Positions 6,086 to 8,356 of a stretch of 8,356 bases of DNA are shown in pieces. The notes below the pieces were generated by a model. It had not been told where the DNA came from. It worked only from the letters and a program-made list of their open reading frames with translations, and ran no database searches. Source of the stretch: Deltaproteobacteria bacterium (lineage in GTDB: Bacteria > SAR324 > NAC60-12); the NCBI GenBank assembly GCA_003541985.1, contig DPLM01000133.1, forward strand, positions 1 to 8,356, in the 5' to 3' direction. The first letter of the stretch is position 1, and each line of letters opens with the position of its first letter. Position numbers and translations under genes: made by a program.

Positions 6086-6263
6086 ATGGCGCCTCTAGCT
6101 GAACCCTTGACCTTGAAGAACTTCACGATACGCAATCAGGCCTTGATTTCTCACACGTGTTAGTTCTACAGAGGAAGGCATTGCCAATGATTGGCATTTT
6201 GTTCATATCTTGATCTGCACGCTGAGAGGGATGGGTCTTGTCTTCACTAAAGAAACATTCATC
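6086..6263 (+). pseudogene. Decayed 5' remnant of an Old Yellow Enzyme-type NADH:flavin oxidoreductase
   Basis: From the ATG at 6086 the frame reads MAPLAEPLTLKNFTIRNQAL then ISHTC, the typical N-terminus of the family (EPLTLKN-T-RNR...C-Q-Y). A TAG at 6161-6163 sits where the conserved Gln codon is expected (CAG to TAG). One extra base (or two lost) shifts the frame, and from 6168 it reads TEEGIANDWHFVHIL, then GMGLVFTKETFI, matching the family's EDG..NDWH.VH......GGAGL...EATAV block. It ends at TAA 6264-6266 after only about 60 of some 360 residues; nothing of the remaining barrel is seen. It lies 38 bases after the 91-residue gene and directly abuts the 3' end of the minus-strand dehydrogenase gene. 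Confidence 0.8.
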
Positions 6264-6270
6264 TAAAAAC

Positions 6271-7359
6271 TCAGACACCCAGTGGATTGGGGGTGATCAC
6301 ACCAAGTTCTGTTGAAATCTCAATTAACTGATCGCAAATCGACTGTCCGAGTTCAATACCATTCATCCTAGCAGCCCTGCGTTTTGTACGCTCTGGGTCA
6401 CCAGGCATAAGTACAGGCTGATCCTGGTGGCGTGGTGCTGAATTTCTGATCGAAGTGACAAAATCTTCAATCTCTTTTCGCATTCCGTTGCCGTAGTCAA
6501 ACTTTGAAGGATCGAAAACAATCGAGAGCATTCCGTTGCAGAAAGGTCTTTCATACGCATTAGTGCCCGAACCAGTCAGGGCTCCTGCCAACAACTCGCA
6601 GGCAAGTCCAAGCCCCGATCCTTTGTGTTCACCAAACGTCTGAATAGCTCCTACTCCTTCCCTTGGGTTGGGCACCCCAGAAGTGGTAGTTTCGCCGTAA
6701 ATCGTCACTGGATAGTCGGAATCAGCCCCCGTTTCATCGACCATTGCATCCGGCGGAAGTGGTGTTCCAGTCTTTAGACTGACCAGGATCTTGCCCTCAG
6801 CGACACGACTTGTCGCAAAATCGAGAATGAAATGATCCGACTCCCCAGAGTCAAGAAAACGGGGAACTCCGATTGCAATCGGGGCAGTTGAAAGTCGTCC
6901 CTCGCGTCCTCCGAATGGAGCAACGATTCGTGAGCCTGCGACATTGACGAAGTGCAGAGAAATCAACCCTTGATCTGCCAGTAACTCCGCCCAACCACCG
7001 ATACGGCCCAAATGGCCTGCGTGGCGTAGACCAATCAGTGCAAGCCCCTCTGATTGAACGATCTCACAGGCTTCGCGGACCACGTGATGTCCGAGCACCT
7101 GACCAAAGCTGTATTGCCCATCAAAGAGGCGCAAGGAACCAGAAGACATCAAGGTTGTATAAGTGCAAACTGTCCGTACTTTCTGCTGCTGAATATAGTC
7201 CATGTACCGAGGTACTCGAACAATTCCATGGCTTGGATGCCCAGAGGCATCGGCATCCACCAAATGAATTGCAATCAACTGGGCTTCATCCGTAGGACAC
7301 CCTGCCGCGGTAAAAAGTTGGGATAACCAGTCCTCTAAAATCGTCTGGTGAGCCAGCAT
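6271..7359 (-). CDS. Malate/L-lactate dehydrogenase family (Ldh_2) NAD(P)-dependent oxidoreductase
   Basis: An intact 362-residue enzyme of the Ldh_2 family, which covers malate, L-lactate, ureidoglycolate, sulfolactate and 2,3-diketogulonate dehydrogenases, oxidising 2-hydroxy acids or reducing 2-oxo acids with NAD(P); cytosolic. Signatures: SGHPSHGIVRVPRY (39-52), the LRHAGHLGRIGGWAE region (111-125) with conserved His and Arg, STAPIAIGVP (157-166), DFATSRVAEGK (180-190), EHKGSGLGLACELLAGALTG (244-263) and MPGDPERTKRR (318-328). The substrate cannot be read from the sequence. The ATG at 7359 gives the usual distance to the SHG motif; the Shine-Dalgarno is weak. It is single-gene, minus-strand, and flanked on both sides by gene remnants, so it is probably the surviving or acquired member of a rearranged accessory segment. 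Confidence 0.92.
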   Translation of the reverse strand: MLAHQTILEDWLSQLFTAAGCPTDEAQLIAIHLVDADASGHPSHGIVRVPRYMDYIQQQKVRTVCTYTTLMSSGSLRLFDGQYSFGQVLGHHVVREACEIVQSEGLALIGLRHAGHLGRIGGWAELLADQGLISLHFVNVAGSRIVAPFGGREGRLSTAPIAIGVPRFLDSGESDHFILDFATSRVAEGKILVSLKTGTPLPPDAMVDETGADSDYPVTIYGETTTSGVPNPREGVGAIQTFGEHKGSGLGLACELLAGALTGSGTNAYERPFCNGMLSIVFDPSKFDYGNGMRKEIEDFVTSIRNSAPRHQDQPVLMPGDPERTKRRAARMNGIELGQSICDQLIEISTELGVITPNPLGV

Positions 7360-7461
7360 AGCTGAGTTTCTTTCTGCTATGTAATCAAAATCGTAAAAAT
7401 TCGGGATTCACGGAAATACGATCTTAGAACAAGAATGCTTTGACCAAATATAAACCGCAGA
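7360..7461 (-). promoter_or_regulatory. Upstream region of the Ldh_2 gene; no clear promoter
   Basis: This 102-base gap must hold the promoter of the minus-strand dehydrogenase unless transcription enters from the EamA remnant. I see no convincing -35/-10 pair. A short inverted repeat, CATAGC (7357-7362) with GCTATG (7376-7381), flanks the start codon region. Confidence 0.2.
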
Positions 7462-7764
7462 TTATACAGCAAGAATTCTTGAACGGAACCCTCTTATCTG
7501 ATGAATCAGTGCCCCAAGAACAACCAGAGCACTACTCAATAGCAGAAAGGGGGTGAGCGGTTCGTTCAGCAGTAACCATGACAGGATACAGCTTAGTGGA
7601 ATAGTGAGGATAACCATCCGGCTGGCTACGCGCACAGGGAGTTGACGTAGAGCCCGATTGTAGGGCAGAAACAGCAGCGAGATAGAACTCATCAGGTGGA
7701 CAATCAAGACCCAATCATAAGTTGAATGCATGGTAGGAAACAGAAAAATTTCTTGGTCGAACCA
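7462..7764 (-). pseudogene. C-terminal remnant of an EamA/DMT-family membrane transporter
   Basis: The frame is open from 7764 down to the TAA at 7462-7464, about 100 codons, and begins right after an in-frame TGA (7765-7767). The sequence shows three hydrophobic segments: WVLIVHLMSSISLLFL, VILTIPLSCILSWLLL and FLLLSSALVVLGALI. The order NRAL...PVRVASRM...LLLNEPLTPFLLLSSALVVLGALI matches the last part of the second EamA domain, with the E-P after the fourth helix. A whole transporter has about 290 residues and ten helices, so the N-terminal two thirds are missing. An ATG at 7731 would give an 89-residue product, but it is unlikely to work as a transporter. Its broken 5' end faces that of the cytochrome remnant at the same point. 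Confidence 0.75.
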
Positions 7765-7766
7765 TC

Positions 7767-8117
7767 ACCAGTGATTTGGGTCTCTATGAGATCACTCAGG
7801 ACCCAGCTGATCGCTGGAAATATCGCACGTCTAGCTTACGAAACGTTGTTCTGACTTCGCCCTACGTGCACAACGGTGCTTTGCAGGGCTTAGCTGCAGT
7901 GATTAATTTCTACGATCTCTATGGCATTGCCAACCGAAAGCAGCCTCCACTGATACGCCCGCTCTGGTTGACTCTAGCAGAAAAACAAAAAATGCTCTCT
8001 TTTCTGCAGACGTTGAATAGCGCTGATGTAGATAAATTAGTAGACGATGTGATGAATGCTTCGACTAGAGATCATCAAGTTGCCTGCTCAGCAAAAATTT
8101 CTGCTAGTCAACGCTAA
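7767..8117 (+). pseudogene. C-terminal remnant of a MauG/di-haem cytochrome c peroxidase family gene
   Basis: From about 7767 the frame reads TSDLGLYEITQDPADRWKYR, then TSSLRNVVLTSPYVHNGAL, then INFYDLYG, PPLIRPLWLT and MLSFLQTL. This is the family's C-terminal block: D-LG-YE-T--P-D---FK-P-LRNV-LT-PY-H-G------V---Y, then PL-LT--E---L--FL--L. The haem-binding CxxCH sites and the rest of the roughly 350-residue protein are absent. The only possible local start is TTG at 7776; an in-frame TAG lies at 7734-7736 with no recognisable homology between. It therefore looks like a 5'-truncated, probably dead gene. The normal protein is periplasmic and transfers electrons from or to haem. Its truncation point coincides with that of the opposite-strand EamA remnant. 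Confidence 0.78.
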
Positions 8118-8208
8118 TTCCATATCTAAATAGCTCTACGAACTAGTCATTTTGAATTCTCCAGAATGGAAAATATTGCAATGCTTGACAAAAGCTATCA
8201 TTTGGTTG

Positions 8209-8238
8209 ATTAGATTAATGTTTTAATGTCTAATTTTT
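8209..8238 (+). terminator. Possible weak A/T-only terminator
   Basis: ATTAG-ATTAA (8209-8218) pairs with TTAAT (8223-8227) and CTAAT (8230-8234) across a 2-base bulge, followed by a T-run ending at 8238. It lies 92 bases after the stop of the cytochrome remnant and may be that gene's original terminator. The stem has only A/T pairs apart from one G-C, so it is a low-confidence call. Confidence 0.3.
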
Positions 8239-8356
8239 GCCGTACTAGCGGTAAAAAAACATAGTTAAGACTCAAAGACGGACGGTTCCATAGCAAGATC
8301 TCTTGAAAGTGTTCTGCGTTATGACCGCTGGATAGTTGTAGCGCTCTTAACCGCAA
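8210..8356 (-). CDS. Possible 3' end of a minus-strand gene running off the edge
   Basis: The minus frame is open for 48 codons from the window edge to a TAA at 8210-8212. The encoded tail contains LQLSSGHNAEHFQEILLWNR, then LSLNYVFLPLVRQKLDIKTLI. I do not recognise it. An open stretch of this length can occur by chance, and the hairpins noted in the same bases argue for non-coding DNA. It is listed because it is the only long open frame in this end region. Confidence 0.22.
   Translation of the reverse strand: MRLRALQLSSGHNAEHFQEILLWNRPSLSLNYVFLPLVRQKLDIKTLI

Larger units (their letters stand above)
8118..8356. other. AT-rich right end, no gene firmly recognised
   Basis: The stretch holds an A/T hairpin with a T-run (8209-8238), a TTGACA word (8185-8190) without a good -10, a second dyad (8234-8257; TTTTTGCCG with CGGTAAAAA, one G-U pair) and an open minus-strand frame reaching the edge. 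No repeat or RNA family was recognised. Confidence 0.4.

Noticed and set aside
6182..6200. TGCCAA-TGA-TTGGCA stem with TTTT, as a terminator for the rsmH operon
   Set aside because: It falls inside the IANDWHF codons of the Old Yellow Enzyme remnant, so the dyad is most simply explained by coding sequence; the T-run is only four bases.
7038..7326. Plus-strand ORFs of 85 and 90 codons opposite the Ldh_2 gene
   Set aside because: They lie fully opposite a well-supported dehydrogenase gene and show no domain signature.
7462..7731. A complete small multidrug-resistance (EmrE-like) transporter
   Set aside because: Only three hydrophobic segments are present, the helix order matches the end of an EamA domain, and the frame continues upstream to the breakpoint at 7764.
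8185..8216. TTGACA with TAGATT as a promoter
   Set aside because: The spacing to TAGATT is 20 bases, and at 17 bases the -10 reads GATTAG; neither fits, and no gene follows inside the window.
8234..8257. TTTTTGCCG/CGGTAAAAA hairpin as a terminator
   Set aside because: On both strands the T-run precedes and the A-run follows the stem, the reverse of a rho-independent terminator.
1..8356. CRISPR array, insertion sequence, prophage or defence system
   Set aside because: No regularly spaced repeats, transposase, integrase, phage or defence gene signatures were found; the only mobile-like sign is the cluster of gene remnants.

Overview
The window comes from a Gram-negative bacterium: kdsB makes CMP-Kdo for lipopolysaccharide, and a secreted TAXI-type binding protein implies a periplasm. 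Composition is moderate, with AT-rich intergenic DNA. The gene mix would fit a marine proteobacterial or SAR324-like lineage, but I cannot fix the taxon from sequence alone. Nothing here is an obviously new multi-gene system. The most notable discovery is a scrapyard of decayed genes in the right quarter.

Left part (1-3000). A stem-loop and a strong bidirectional-looking terminator precede a thiopurine S-methyltransferase gene (tpm), which overlaps kdsB by an ATGA. A 326-base AT-rich gap with several inverted and direct repeats then leads to a class I (FbaB/DhnA-type) fructose-bisphosphate aldolase.

Middle part (3001-6047). Two mutually exclusive hairpins separate the aldolase from a tightly packed plus-strand run: mutM (DNA repair glycosylase), an orphan TAXI-like secreted binding protein, rsmH (16S rRNA methyltransferase) and an unrecognised 91-residue protein. 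Overlaps or gaps of 1 to 4 bases suggest one translationally coupled operon. rsmH is outside its usual division cell-wall cluster: no mraZ or ftsI is visible, and the next gene is not ftsL.

Right part (6048-8356). This is rearranged accessory DNA. An intact minus-strand malate/lactate dehydrogenase-family (Ldh_2) gene is surrounded by three remnants: the first ~60 codons of an Old Yellow Enzyme-type flavin oxidoreductase with an amber stop and a frameshift (6086-6263), the C-terminal end of an EamA/DMT transporter (7462-7764, minus) and the C-terminal end of a MauG/di-haem cytochrome c peroxidase-type gene (about 7767-8117, plus). The last two have both lost their 5' ends at the same point near 7765, which marks a recombination or deletion joint. 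The final 239 bases hold AT-rich hairpins and possibly the end of another minus-strand gene running off the edge.
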